Assembly (NCBI RefSeq): GCF_001507435.1
Contig: NZ_LMWH01000248.1
Span: forward strand, 8,680-72,679
Length of the DNA: 64,000 nt
Reading direction: 5' to 3'
From: Streptomyces sp. NRRL F-5122
Lineage (GTDB): Bacteria; Actinomycetota; Actinomycetes; Streptomycetales; Streptomycetaceae
Below the pieces are notes generated by a model, which did not search any database, was not told where the DNA came from, and saw only the letters and a program-made list of their open reading frames with translations. Of this stretch, positions 34,744-43,647 are shown piece by piece. The number at the start of each line of letters is the position of its first letter. Positions within the stretch are counted from its first letter, which is position 1. A program made the translations under genes and the position numbers.

Positions 34744-35685
34744 CTATTGGCCGCCGAGGCCCGTCGTCGCGACGGACTTCACGATGTGCCGCTGGAAGAA
34801 CATGAAGACCACGACGAGGGGAACGGCGGCCAGGACGGCGGAGGCCATCGTCTGGGCGTACTGGATGCCGTAGGCGTCCTTCACGGAGGTGATGCCGACC
34901 GGCAGGGTCATCAGCGCGGGGTCGGAGGTCGATACGAACGGCCACAGGAAGTTGTTCCACGCCCCGATGAACACGAAGATCGAAACGGCCGCCAGCATCG
35001 GGCGGGACAGCGGCAGAAGGACCGACCAGAAGATGCGCCAGTGGCCGGCACCGTCGATGCGGGCCGCCTCCTGAAGCTCGTGGGGCAGTGAGTCGAAGTG
35101 CTTCTTCAGGATGAACACCATCACCGGCGCGACCGTCTGCGGAAGGATCACCGCGGCGTATGTGTCCACCAGGTGCAGGGTGAGCATCTGCCGGAACCAC
35201 GGCACGATCATCAACTGGGGCGGCACCAGAACGGCGGCGACGGTCAGTGCGAACAGCGCGCGGCGGCCGGTGAACCGGGTGCGGGAGAAGGCGTAGCCGG
35301 CCATCGCCGAGACCAGCACGGTGATCACCGTGACGGCGGCGGAGACGAGCAGGCTGTTGAGCATCCACAGGGGCAGGTCTCCGCGCTGCCACACGGAGCT
35401 GAAGCCGTGGAAGGTGAACCCGTGCCGGGGCCAGAACCAGTGGGCCGGATCGCTGGCGTCCGTCTCGGACTTGAAGGCGGTCAGCAGGGCCCATGCCATG
35501 GGCAGCAGCCATATCACTGTCATGACGACGAGCGCGGCGAGCGCGAGCACGCGGGCGAGGGCGCTGTCCCCGAGGGTGAGATTCGTGCGGCTGCGGCGGC
35601 CCGGCTGCCGCGGCCTCAATTCCCGCACAACTACTTCGCTTTGCCGGGAGGGCGCGGTGCGGAGGGGCAGATCGGTGGAGGTCAT
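34744..35685 (-). CDS. ABC sugar importer permease (MalG-type)
   Basis: 313 residues with six predicted membrane segments and a long charged N-terminus. The cytoplasmic EAA loop is present as EAARIDGAGHWRIFW, where the ATPase docks. It starts 1 nt after the stop of the partner permease gene. No ATPase gene is in the operon, as is usual for Streptomyces sugar systems served by the shared MsiK ATPase. Confidence 0.9.
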   Translation of the reverse strand: MTSTDLPLRTAPSRQSEVVVRELRPRQPGRRSRTNLTLGDSALARVLALAALVVMTVIWLLPMAWALLTAFKSETDASDPAHWFWPRHGFTFHGFSSVWQRGDLPLWMLNSLLVSAAVTVITVLVSAMAGYAFSRTRFTGRRALFALTVAAVLVPPQLMIVPWFRQMLTLHLVDTYAAVILPQTVAPVMVFILKKHFDSLPHELQEAARIDGAGHWRIFWSVLLPLSRPMLAAVSIFVFIGAWNNFLWPFVSTSDPALMTLPVGITSVKDAYGIQYAQTMASAVLAAVPLVVVFMFFQRHIVKSVATTGLGGQ

Positions 35686-35686
35686 G

Positions 35687-36592
35687 TCACTTCTCCCGAC
35701 GGCGGAGGGCGGCGTACTGGACGGCGGAGGCGATCAGGACGAGGGCGAAGAAGATGTAGCTGATCGCCGAGGCGTAGCCGAGCCGGTAACCGGTGAAGCC
35801 GACGTCGTAGATGTACTCGACAACGGGGCGTGTGGAGCCGTTGGGACCGCCCTTGGTCATCAGGTACACCTGGTCGAAGACCTTCAGCGAGGCCAGGATC
35901 TGCAGCACCGTGATCACCGCGCCGATGCGGGCGAGTTGGGGCAGGGTGATCGACCACAGGCGCCGCCAGGCGCCCGCGCCGTCGATGGCGGCGGCTTCGT
36001 AGAGGTGGTCGGGGATGGACTGCAACGCGGCGAGGAGAAGAAGGAAGTTGAAGCCGACGGTCCACCACAGCGTGGTCAGGGCGATGGCCCACATGGCGAC
36101 CGACTCGTCACTGAGCCAGGCCACCTGTTCCAGACCGAGGATGTGGAGCAGGTGGTTGTACAGGCCGAGGTCCGGCTGGTAGAGCCAGATCCACAACAGG
36201 CTGACGACGCCGACCGGCAGCAGATAAGGGGCGAAGAAGGCCAGCCGCCACACCCATTGGCCGGGCAGGCCCGTGTGGACGAGCAGAGCCAGCACGAGGG
36301 CGACCAGGACCAGCGGAACGGTCGAGATCAGCGTGAACCAGACGGTGTGACCCAGCGAGCTCCACATCGCGGCGTCACCCAGGGCCTCGGTGAAGTTGTC
36401 GACGCCGACGAAGCCCGGGCTGTGTGCCGACAGAGAGGTGTCGGTCAGGCTCATCCACAGGCCCTGGCCCAGCGGCCACAGCATGAAGACGGCGAACAGG
36501 ACGAGGAAGGGCAGCGCGAACAGCAGACCCGGAGGGACCGGTCGGCGCCCGGACGGGGCCCCGGTGCGGGGCGCGGCCTGAGGAGAGGACAT
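35687..36592 (-). CDS. ABC sugar importer permease (MalF-type)
   Basis: 301 residues with six membrane segments starting LLFALPFLVLFAVFMLWPLG. The EAA loop is EAAAIDGAGAWRRLW. It pairs with the MalG-type permease directly downstream and follows the binding-protein gene by 33 nt. Confidence 0.9.
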   Translation of the reverse strand: MSSPQAAPRTGAPSGRRPVPPGLLFALPFLVLFAVFMLWPLGQGLWMSLTDTSLSAHSPGFVGVDNFTEALGDAAMWSSLGHTVWFTLISTVPLVLVALVLALLVHTGLPGQWVWRLAFFAPYLLPVGVVSLLWIWLYQPDLGLYNHLLHILGLEQVAWLSDESVAMWAIALTTLWWTVGFNFLLLLAALQSIPDHLYEAAAIDGAGAWRRLWSITLPQLARIGAVITVLQILASLKVFDQVYLMTKGGPNGSTRPVVEYIYDVGFTGYRLGYASAISYIFFALVLIASAVQYAALRRREK

Positions 36593-36625
36593 CGTTGTGC
36601 CTCCTGCGCGGGGTGTGCGGCCGGG

Positions 36626-37969
36626 TCAGGCCGGGCTGGGCTTGGAGAGGAAGGTGTTCAGGCGCTGCACCATGGCGCGCGCCGCACGGTCAGGGGCGAG
36701 GCCGTCGAGGAGAGCCTGCTGCAGCACCTGGGACATCGCGTTCTGGAAGTCCGATCCGGCGCCGGCGAACCACACCGACGGGTCGAGGACGACGTGGTCC
36801 TGAGCCTTGGCGTAGTGGGCCTGGGGCTGTAGCCGCGCGTATGCGCACGTCCGGGTGACGGGCCCGTAGGCGGGGATGTGGCCCGCGGTGGCCCAGATCT
36901 GGCCGGCCTTGAGGAGGGCGGCGACGGCCCGGTGCGTACGGCGGCGGTGTTCGGGATCCGGGTCGGGGTGGCGGGGCAGGACGAAGGAGTGCGAGTCGGC
37001 GTACACGGCCGGGGTGCCGAAGACGGTGGGGAAGGGGGCGGCACTCACGTTCTTGTCCGCGGTGCGGAAGGTACCGAGCTCCCATTCACCCGAGAGGATC
37101 ATCGCTGTCTGCCGGTTGGCGAACGCGGCGATGGCGGCGGGGTAGTCGAGCCGCTTGGGGTTGACCCGCCCGTCGACGAGTTTCGCCATGAACGCGATGA
37201 CCTCGGCCATGCGGTCCACGTCGACCTCGGCGGGTCCGCCTGCGGGCAGGTCGAAGGCGCCGCCGGTCTGCCGGTACAGGCCGTAGAACAGGCGCCAGCC
37301 CTGCGCTGTGTCCGTGACGTAGCCGAAGGCGATGCCCTGCCGGCCGGAGGCTTTGGCCAGTTCCCTGCCGGCGGCCAGGAAGCGGTCGGGGGAGGAGAAC
37401 GCCTCGGTGTCCAGGACGCCGTCCGGGGTGAGCAGACCGGCTTTTGCGGCCGGTTCGGGATGGAAGAAGACGATGAACGGGTGCGTGTCCAGGGGGACGG
37501 CGTAGGTGTGTCCGCGATATTGGGTGCGTGCCCACACCGCATCGGCGAAGTCGTCGCGTCCGACGCCGTATTCGGCGAGGACATCGAGGTCCCAGGGGTC
37601 GAGCAGGCCGGTTGGCGCGTAGCTGGCCAGACGGGACATGTGCGCGACGGCGACCTCGGGGCCGCGGCCACCGGCGGAGGCCATGGCGAGCTTGGTGTAG
37701 TACGGGGTTCCCCATTCAAGGACGGTGCGCTCGATACGTGTGCCCGGCATGTCGGGACGGGCGGCGCGGACCATGTCGTTGAGCAGGCCGCCGTCGGCGC
37801 CGCTGAACAGATCCCACAGGCGGACGGTCGACGCGTCGGAGGCCTGCGCCGACCCGCAGCCGCTGAGGGCTGCGGCGCCGAGGAGGGCCGCACCGGAGGT
37901 GAGGGCGGTGCCGAGCAGTCGGCGCCGGCTCAGGCCGGGGGGACCGACGGGCGCGGGTATGCCTGTCAT
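36626..37969 (-). CDS. Sugar-binding lipoprotein of the ABC importer
   Basis: 447 residues. SRRRLLGTALTSGAALLGAA then LSGCGS is a Tat-like, lipobox-containing signal, so the mature protein should be anchored by Cys about 38 residues in. The rest is a family 1 extracellular solute-binding fold. It is the first gene of the binding protein, permease, permease, GH43 operon, preceded by a LacI operator 72 nt upstream of its start. The likely ligand is an arabino- or xylo-oligosaccharide, inferred only from the GH43 neighbour. Confidence 0.88.
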   Translation of the reverse strand: MTGIPAPVGPPGLSRRRLLGTALTSGAALLGAAALSGCGSAQASDASTVRLWDLFSGADGGLLNDMVRAARPDMPGTRIERTVLEWGTPYYTKLAMASAGGRGPEVAVAHMSRLASYAPTGLLDPWDLDVLAEYGVGRDDFADAVWARTQYRGHTYAVPLDTHPFIVFFHPEPAAKAGLLTPDGVLDTEAFSSPDRFLAAGRELAKASGRQGIAFGYVTDTAQGWRLFYGLYRQTGGAFDLPAGGPAEVDVDRMAEVIAFMAKLVDGRVNPKRLDYPAAIAAFANRQTAMILSGEWELGTFRTADKNVSAAPFPTVFGTPAVYADSHSFVLPRHPDPDPEHRRRTHRAVAALLKAGQIWATAGHIPAYGPVTRTCAYARLQPQAHYAKAQDHVVLDPSVWFAGAGSDFQNAMSQVLQQALLDGLAPDRAARAMVQRLNTFLSKPSPA

Positions 37970-38040
37970 CGGGCTCCTTTCCAGCGGCGGCGGTGCATCC
38001 GAAGGCGAGACCGGAGCACCGCCGCCGCACGGCTCATGTC

Positions 38041-38054
38041 TTACATCGATGTAA
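38041..38054. promoter_or_regulatory. LacI operator upstream of the binding-protein operon
   Basis: Perfect 14-bp palindrome TTACATCGATGTAA, with the central CG typical of LacI-family sites. It is identical to the site at 39977-39990. Confidence 0.8.
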
Positions 38055-38097
38055 ATTCTGCGCGGGATGCGCTGTGCTTCCGCTCGCGCGGACCGTG

Positions 38098-39921
38098 CTA
38101 GGGGGTGTTCTCGTAGGCCGCCGGGCGCAACTGGGCCTGGCGCAGACGGTCCGTGTCGACCTTCTCGGTGCGATCGAAGCGGTAGACGCCGTTGCGTTCC
38201 TGGAAGACGTCGGTGAGCTGCGTGTAGCAGTAGCCGAACATGTCAGGGTCGCCCAGCAGCACGCCGGTCAACCCGGTGAACCGGTCGACGAACTCTTCGT
38301 CGGTGCATGGCCGTTCACCGTAGCCCCAGGAACTGTCGCGCTCTTCGCCGGTCGCGGCGGCGGCCTCCGGGTCCCACCAGATGCCGCCGAACTCGCTGCA
38401 GAAGTACGGCTGTCCCCGGTACGGCAGCGACCAGTGCCGGCCGTCGGGCGCCGCGTTCACGTACGGCCGGTCCTCCGCCAGACCGTCCATCACCTTGGCG
38501 AAGGCGACCGGGTCCTGCTCGTAGCAGTGGGAGTCGTACACATCCGTCTCGGCCACCCGGTGGGCGTACCCGGAGGCGTCGACGACGGGGCGGGTGCCGT
38601 CGGCCTGCTTCGTGGCCAGGAACATGGCGCGGGTGACGTCGTCGAGCCGGGTGATGCGGTCGTGCAACGGCTGGTAGGTCTCGTTGAGAGGGCACCAGCC
38701 GACGATCGAGGGGTGCGAGTAGTCCCGCTCCATGGCCTCGAGCCACTCGGTGACGTACGACGCGTCCGGCCGCTGGTTGTCGTCGCGGACGCCGACCTCG
38801 CACCCCCAGTCGCCGAACTCGCCCCAGACCAGGTATCCGAGCCGGTCGGCATGGTAGAGGTAGCGCTCCTCGAAGACCTTCTGGTGCAGCCGGGCGCCGT
38901 TGAAGCCCGCCGCACGTCCCAGTTCGATGTCGCGGACCAGGTCGGTGTCCTCGGGCGCGGTCATCAGTCCGCCGGGGTAGTAGCCCTGATCGAGCACAAG
39001 GCGCTGGAAGACCGGTTCGCCGTTGAGGAGCAGCCGTTTGCCGTGCAACGAGATCGAGCGCATCCCCGCATACGAGCGGGCCGAGTCCAGGATCGCGCCG
39101 TCGGCGTCGAGCAGTTGGAGTGTGAGGTCGTACAGGTGCGGATCCTGCGGTGACCACGTGCGCAGGCGGTCGTCCGGTACGGGAAGCACCAGACGGGGCG
39201 CGAGATCGAGGTCCGCGCGGGTCTCGGCCGCGATGATCTCGCCCTGGTCGTCCGTGAGGGTGGCCTGTAGGCGGTGACCGGGGACATTTGCGGTCAGCGG
39301 CAGCTCCAGGAAGAACGCGCCGGAGGCCAGGTCGGGGGTGATGCGGGGGCGCTTGAGCGCGGCCGCTCGCGGGACCGGCTCCATCCACACGGTCTGCCAG
39401 ATTCCGGTCGTCCTGGTGTAGTGACAGTGGGAGTTGGCGTACCAGGTGGCCTGCTTGCCGCGCGCCTGGACGCCGTGACGGCTGTCCCGGGCGCGGACGA
39501 CGATCGTCAACTCGTCGCCCGGCTCGGCGACATCACCGAGGTCGGCGGTGAACGGGGTGAAGCCGCCGCGGTGTCGGGCCACTTCGGTGCCGTTGACCCA
39601 CACGGTGGTGTCGTGATCGACGGCACCGAAGTGCAGCAGAACCCGGGACTTCGCCCAGGCGGCCGGGACGGTCACCGTGCGCCGGTACCAGACGGCCTCG
39701 AGGAAGTCGGTCTCACCGATCCCGGAGAGCTCGGACTCCGGGCAGAACGGGACGACGATGCGGTCGGCGAGTTCTCTCTCCCGCAGACCGCGCTCGAGAC
39801 CGGTGTCGGACCGGTCGATCTCGAACTGCCACTCGCCGTTGAGGTTCAGCCAGGTATGCCGGACGAACTGCGGCCGCGGGTATTCGGGGCGGGGTGGGGC
39901 CGAGGGGCGGGGGAGGGGCAT
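38098..39921 (-). CDS. GH2-family glycoside hydrolase
   Basis: 607 residues from ATG 39921 (AAGGAG upstream). The order is an N-terminal jelly-roll (WLNLNGEWQFEIDRS ... VWYRRTVTVP), an immunoglobulin-like domain and a TIM barrel. The acid/base Glu is expected in CPLNETYQ and the nucleophile Glu in YFCSEFGG. There is no signal peptide, so it acts on imported oligosaccharides. GH2 includes beta-galactosidases, beta-glucuronidases and arabinosidases; the specificity is not clear. It carries its own copy of the LacI operator and is divergent from the regulator gene. Confidence 0.88.
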   Translation of the reverse strand: MPLPRPSAPPRPEYPRPQFVRHTWLNLNGEWQFEIDRSDTGLERGLRERELADRIVVPFCPESELSGIGETDFLEAVWYRRTVTVPAAWAKSRVLLHFGAVDHDTTVWVNGTEVARHRGGFTPFTADLGDVAEPGDELTIVVRARDSRHGVQARGKQATWYANSHCHYTRTTGIWQTVWMEPVPRAAALKRPRITPDLASGAFFLELPLTANVPGHRLQATLTDDQGEIIAAETRADLDLAPRLVLPVPDDRLRTWSPQDPHLYDLTLQLLDADGAILDSARSYAGMRSISLHGKRLLLNGEPVFQRLVLDQGYYPGGLMTAPEDTDLVRDIELGRAAGFNGARLHQKVFEERYLYHADRLGYLVWGEFGDWGCEVGVRDDNQRPDASYVTEWLEAMERDYSHPSIVGWCPLNETYQPLHDRITRLDDVTRAMFLATKQADGTRPVVDASGYAHRVAETDVYDSHCYEQDPVAFAKVMDGLAEDRPYVNAAPDGRHWSLPYRGQPYFCSEFGGIWWDPEAAAATGEERDSSWGYGERPCTDEEFVDRFTGLTGVLLGDPDMFGYCYTQLTDVFQERNGVYRFDRTEKVDTDRLRQAQLRPAAYENTP

Positions 39922-39976
39922 GGGGCTCCTTGCGCCTTGGGACTCGAGGTGTGCGGGGCACATGGCATCATGGCGA

Positions 39977-39990
39977 TTACATCGATGTAA
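39977..39990. promoter_or_regulatory. LacI operator between the GH2 gene and the LacI gene
   Basis: The identical perfect palindrome TTACATCGATGTAA lies 56 nt before the GH2 start and 73 nt before the LacI start, so one site can control both divergent genes. Confidence 0.8.
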
Positions 39991-40062
39991 ATATGTCGGC
40001 GGGAACCGATCCGGCCCGCAACCGATTCGTGACGGTCGGTACGATCATGGGCAGGCGGAAGG

Positions 40063-41085
40063 ATGAACAGCGTGGCGGCCAGACCCAGGATCAAGGACGT
40101 GGCGGAATACGCCGGTGTCTCCCCGAAGACCGTCTCCAACGTGATCAACAACTTCGAGCATGTCTCGGAACGAACCCGTGCCGCCGTCCAGGAGGCCATC
40201 GACGCCCTGGGCTACCGCGTCAACATCGCCGGACGTCAACTGAGGCAAGGCCGCACCGGCATGATCACGCTGGCTGTCCCCGAGCTGGACGTGGCCTACT
40301 TCGCCGAACTTGCCAAGCACGTCATGGACGAGGCCGCCGCGCGCGGCCGCACCGTGCTCCTCCATTCGACCGAGGCGGTGCGCGAACGAGAACTGGCCGC
40401 GCTGCACGGCTTCGACGCCCAGTTCTCCGACGGCGTCATCCTCAGCCCGCTCGCCCTCAACCCGCGCGACCTCGCCACGCGCGATCGACGACTGCCGGTG
40501 GTACTGCTCGGCGAGCGGCCCGCCGGGGGCAGCACGGACCACGTGGGCATCGACAATGTGCGTGCCGCACGCGAGGCCACGGAACATCTGCTGTCCCGGG
40601 GCCGGCGCCGTATTGCTGTCGTCGGCGGTGCCGTCCGCGGCCGCCAGGGCACCGACCGACTGCGCACGGACGGCTACCGGGAGGCCCTCGGGGCCGCCGG
40701 AGTGCCCTTCGACGCCGACCTGGTGATCCCCGTCGGCGCCTACCACTGGCGGGACGGCGCCCGTGCGGCCACCTGGCTGGTGGAACGCGGCCTTTGCCCC
40801 GACGCGCTGTTGTGCCTGAACGACCACCTTGCGCTCGGCGCGCTGCGGGCGCTGCACGAACACGGCCGTTCCGTCCCGGGTGACCTCGACGTCGTGGGCT
40901 TCGACGACATCGAGGCCTCGCGCTTCAGCGTGCCCAGCCTGACCACGGTCGCCCCCGACAAGCGGGAGATCGCGCGGGCCGCGGTGTCCCTGTTGCTGGA
41001 GCGGATCGACGCCCCGGACGGCGCCGCCCTGCGCGACCATGTGGCCGGGCACCGGATCATCGTCCGGGAGAGCACGGGCGGCTGA
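40063..41085 (+). CDS. LacI-family regulator of the sugar locus
   Basis: 340 residues. The HTH RIKDVAEYAGVSPKTVSNVI and hinge EAIDALGYRVNIAGRQL lead into a periplasmic-binding-like effector domain (VVGFDDIEASRFSVPSLTTV near the C-terminus). ATG 40063 directly follows GGAAGG; GTG 40072 is better spaced and may be the true start. It is predicted to bind the two identical palindromes and release them on binding the imported sugar. Confidence 0.9.
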   Translation: MNSVAARPRIKDVAEYAGVSPKTVSNVINNFEHVSERTRAAVQEAIDALGYRVNIAGRQLRQGRTGMITLAVPELDVAYFAELAKHVMDEAAARGRTVLLHSTEAVRERELAALHGFDAQFSDGVILSPLALNPRDLATRDRRLPVVLLGERPAGGSTDHVGIDNVRAAREATEHLLSRGRRRIAVVGGAVRGRQGTDRLRTDGYREALGAAGVPFDADLVIPVGAYHWRDGARAATWLVERGLCPDALLCLNDHLALGALRALHEHGRSVPGDLDVVGFDDIEASRFSVPSLTTVAPDKREIARAAVSLLLERIDAPDGAALRDHVAGHRIIVRESTGG

Positions 41086-41162
41086 TCATCAGGTCGTCGT
41101 GGACCTGGTTTTCGTAGCCGGCTCTGTGGAATCCGGCCGGGGGCGAATACGTTCCTACACAT

Positions 41163-41552
41163 ATGAGCGACAAGTTCCGCAGCGCGGCCGTCCCCGCGGT
41201 CGAGGGCGAGTCGTTCCGCGAGCTACTGGCCGCCGAACGTGCTGCGACGCTCGGACAGATCGCCGCGCTGAGTCGAGAATTCGAGGGGATCGTCGCAGCG
41301 AACGCCTTCGTGGCCATCGACGACGAACACGACCCGGAAGGATCGAGCACGGCCTTCGAACGGGCTCATGTCGCCTCTTTGCTGGACCGGGCACGGGAGC
41401 ATCTGACCGAACTGGACCGGGCGTTGGAACGGCTGGAGCAAGGCGACTACGGAAAGTGCGTGAAGTGTGGTGAGCCGATTCCGAGGGAGCGGCTCGAAGT
41501 ACGTCCGGCGTCGACCATGTGCGTGCGTTGCGCGGCCTCCGGCCCGCGCTGA
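41163..41552 (+). CDS. DksA/TraR-type zinc-finger protein
   Basis: 129 residues. A helical coiled-coil half (residues 15-85) is followed by the C4 finger CVKCGEPIPRERLEVRPAST ... MCVRC. RLEQGDYGKCVKCGE is the family hallmark. Such proteins bind the RNA polymerase secondary channel. The coiled-coil tip lacks an obvious DksA DxxDxA motif. It is convergent with the TetR gene at 41612; no ribosome site is evident. Confidence 0.85.
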   Translation: MSDKFRSAAVPAVEGESFRELLAAERAATLGQIAALSREFEGIVAANAFVAIDDEHDPEGSSTAFERAHVASLLDRAREHLTELDRALERLEQGDYGKCVKCGEPIPRERLEVRPASTMCVRCAASGPR

Positions 41553-41611
41553 CGCCATGCGCAAGAGCAGGTCCCGGGGCTGTCGGACCGGGAGCCGATT
41601 CGGGCCACCGC

Positions 41612-42247
41612 TCAGGAGTCCTGTACGCCCGCGACCTCTTCGCGCTCAGGGTCCCTGAAGAGGAGTTCGAAGACCTCTTCCAGCCGTCGGGCGAGATCGT
41701 CGCCCTCGGCCTGCAACAGCGCCGTGTCGCCGATGACCTTCCTCATCAGCCACACCCCGGCGATCAATGAAAGCGCCAGTCCGGCACGCTCGCGTGCTCC
41801 CGTTCCGGTGAGCAGTCCGGTCAGATGCCGCTCCACGTGGCGCTCGATTCCCTCCCGGATGATCTCCGCGCTCCTCCGGTTGGGCGCGGACAGCAGCATC
41901 AGCAGGAACGGATCGAGATGGTCCGCCTCGGGTGCCGTCCTGTCCACCAGCACTCTGGCGACATCACGGCTCAGCGTGCGCGGGTCGTCGGTGACGACGG
42001 TGCGCGGCGCGAAGGACTCCTCCACCGCCTCGGCGAAGAGCTGTTCCTTGGAACCGAAGTAGCGGTTGACCAGCATGGCGGTCACGCCGGCGGACTTCGC
42101 GATCTCGCGCACGCCCACACCGTCGTAGCCGAACCGGGTGAATGCCTCCACCGCGGATCGGAGGATCGCCTCGCGAGTTGCCTTGGCGTCCCGCGGTCGC
42201 CTGGCGGCCGGATCGGTGGACGGCGGCGCGGGAGGGTCCTCTTTCAT
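41612..42247 (-). CDS. TetR-family regulator of the SDR gene
   Basis: 211 residues. The HTH is AILRSAVEAFTRFGYDGVGV ... GVTAMLVNRYFGSKEQLF and the ligand domain follows. A perfect palindrome lies 32 nt upstream of its start, and two close variants precede the SDR gene, so it probably represses itself and the SDR. Confidence 0.87.
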   Translation of the reverse strand: MKEDPPAPPSTDPAARRPRDAKATREAILRSAVEAFTRFGYDGVGVREIAKSAGVTAMLVNRYFGSKEQLFAEAVEESFAPRTVVTDDPRTLSRDVARVLVDRTAPEADHLDPFLLMLLSAPNRRSAEIIREGIERHVERHLTGLLTGTGARERAGLALSLIAGVWLMRKVIGDTALLQAEGDDLARRLEEVFELLFRDPEREEVAGVQDS

Positions 42248-42278
42248 GGCGCGCAGTCTAGTCGGGAGACCAGGATAA

Positions 42279-42294
42279 GTCTACGAGTGTAGAC
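42279..42294. promoter_or_regulatory. TetR operator, site 1
   Basis: GTCTAC-GAGT-GTAGAC, perfect 6-bp arms with a 4-nt spacer, between the TetR gene and the SDR gene. Confidence 0.7.
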
Positions 42295-42397
42295 ATGCGT
42301 CGGTACTCGTCCTGACCTTGATGGCCCCGGGGTGACCCCGGTGTGGGCACGGTTGCGCGGTGAAGGCCGTGCCGTCCCCGGCGGATGCGGGTGCGGG

Positions 42398-43177
42398 TCA
42401 GTTCACCGAGCGGATCGTGCCGCCGTCGACGCGGATGGTGGCACCGCTGATGTAGTCGGCGTATGGACTGGCGAGGTATGCGACGGCACTCGCGATCTCC
42501 TCCGGGCGGCCGAAGCGGCCGATGTCGTTGGGCACGAAGTCGCGTGCGGCGTTGCGCTCGATCTCCTCCCATGACTCCCCCCAGCCGTGATCCGGAGCGA
42601 TCTCGGTCAACAACCGCTCCACGGCGTCGACGAGGATCGCTCCGGGGGCGACCACGTTCGAGGTCACTCCGGTGTCCTTCAGTTCCCGCGCGAGGGAGAC
42701 GGCCAGGTTATGACGCGCGGCGAGTGACGCGTTGTAGTGGGGCTGCATGGCGATCGGCTGCGATGCGAGCCCACCGCCGATCTGGATCACCCGGCCCCAG
42801 CCGCGCTCGCGCATCCCGGGTACCAACCGCTGGATCATGCGCACGCCCGAGACCACGTTCACCTCGTATGTGCGAACCCATGTATCAGCGGTGGCGTCGG
42901 TCCATCCGATGTGGTCGTACGCCCCGGCGTTGTTGACCAGAATGTCGGTCTCGCCGGCGGTGGCGGCCACGGCGTCGGCTCCCTCGTCCGTGGTGAGGTC
43001 GCCGATGGCCACGGCGACAGCACCGACCTCCTCGGCCACCTTGCGCGTGCGGGCCGCGTCGCGCCCGTGGACGACGACGTCCGCACCCTCGGCGGCGAGC
43101 AGTCGCGCGATCGCCTCGCCGAGCCCCGAGCTGGATCCGGTCACCAGAGCCCGGCGGCCCCTCAGGTTCACGTCCAT
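42398..43177 (-). CDS. SDR-family protein with altered catalytic motif
   Basis: 259 residues. The cofactor loop TGSSSGLGEAIARLL, HGRD, and NNAGAYDH are normal SDR features. The active-site region differs: the usual Ser segment reads IQIGGGLASQ, and the YxxxK motif reads YNASL, so the catalytic Lys is Leu. Either another residue takes its place, or the protein binds its ligand without classical redox chemistry. Control by the adjacent TetR is indicated by a double operator 21-62 nt upstream. Confidence 0.85.
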   Translation of the reverse strand: MDVNLRGRRALVTGSSSGLGEAIARLLAAEGADVVVHGRDAARTRKVAEEVGAVAVAIGDLTTDEGADAVAATAGETDILVNNAGAYDHIGWTDATADTWVRTYEVNVVSGVRMIQRLVPGMRERGWGRVIQIGGGLASQPIAMQPHYNASLAARHNLAVSLARELKDTGVTSNVVAPGAILVDAVERLLTEIAPDHGWGESWEEIERNAARDFVPNDIGRFGRPEEIASAVAYLASPYADYISGATIRVDGGTIRSVN

Positions 43178-43197
43178 CGCACTGTCCTTCCAGGTTT

Positions 43198-43239
43198 GTA
43201 TACGACTGTAGACTTCGAGTTAAGTCTACACTCGTAAAC
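43198..43239. promoter_or_regulatory. TetR operator, sites 2 and 3 (double operator of the SDR gene)
   Basis: GTATACGACTGTAGAC (43198-43213) and GTCTACACTCGTAAAC (43224-43239) are variants of the site at 42279-42294, 26 bp centre to centre. The pair probably allows cooperative binding over the SDR promoter. Confidence 0.65.
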
Positions 43240-43647
43240 ATATGAGTGGGCGGCATCACTGCCGGGCAGCACCGGGGCGGCGAGCGGAAGCGCATCTGCT
43301 CGGATGATTCGAAGGCGGACGATTGCCGTCGATGCGGAAGGAGTCCGGCGGGACGTGCGCTGTAGCTCGGGTCGCCGGCCGCGCTCGACGGCGCGGCCGA
43401 TCAGTCCGGGCTTGGTCGCCGATGCGGCCCACGCCATGCCGGCCGATCAAACACACCATCCCCGATCGCCGCGACCAGGCCGCAGGAACGAGGTCGAGTG
43501 AACGATCAACACCCGCAAAAGCTTACGCGCCGTCCCACTCGATTCGACAAAACGGGCTTACGTCTTCCACGGCACGGTGACCGTCACCGCTATCCGGCTG
43601 TGGCTCCGCTCCTGAGCCCTCCCCGCATGCTCTCGATTTACCCCGGC
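43240..43647. other. Intergenic region without recognisable features
   Basis: About 400 bp between the SDR promoter and the stop of the CxxC protein gene. I see no gene with family signatures, repeat or terminator. Confidence 0.4.
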
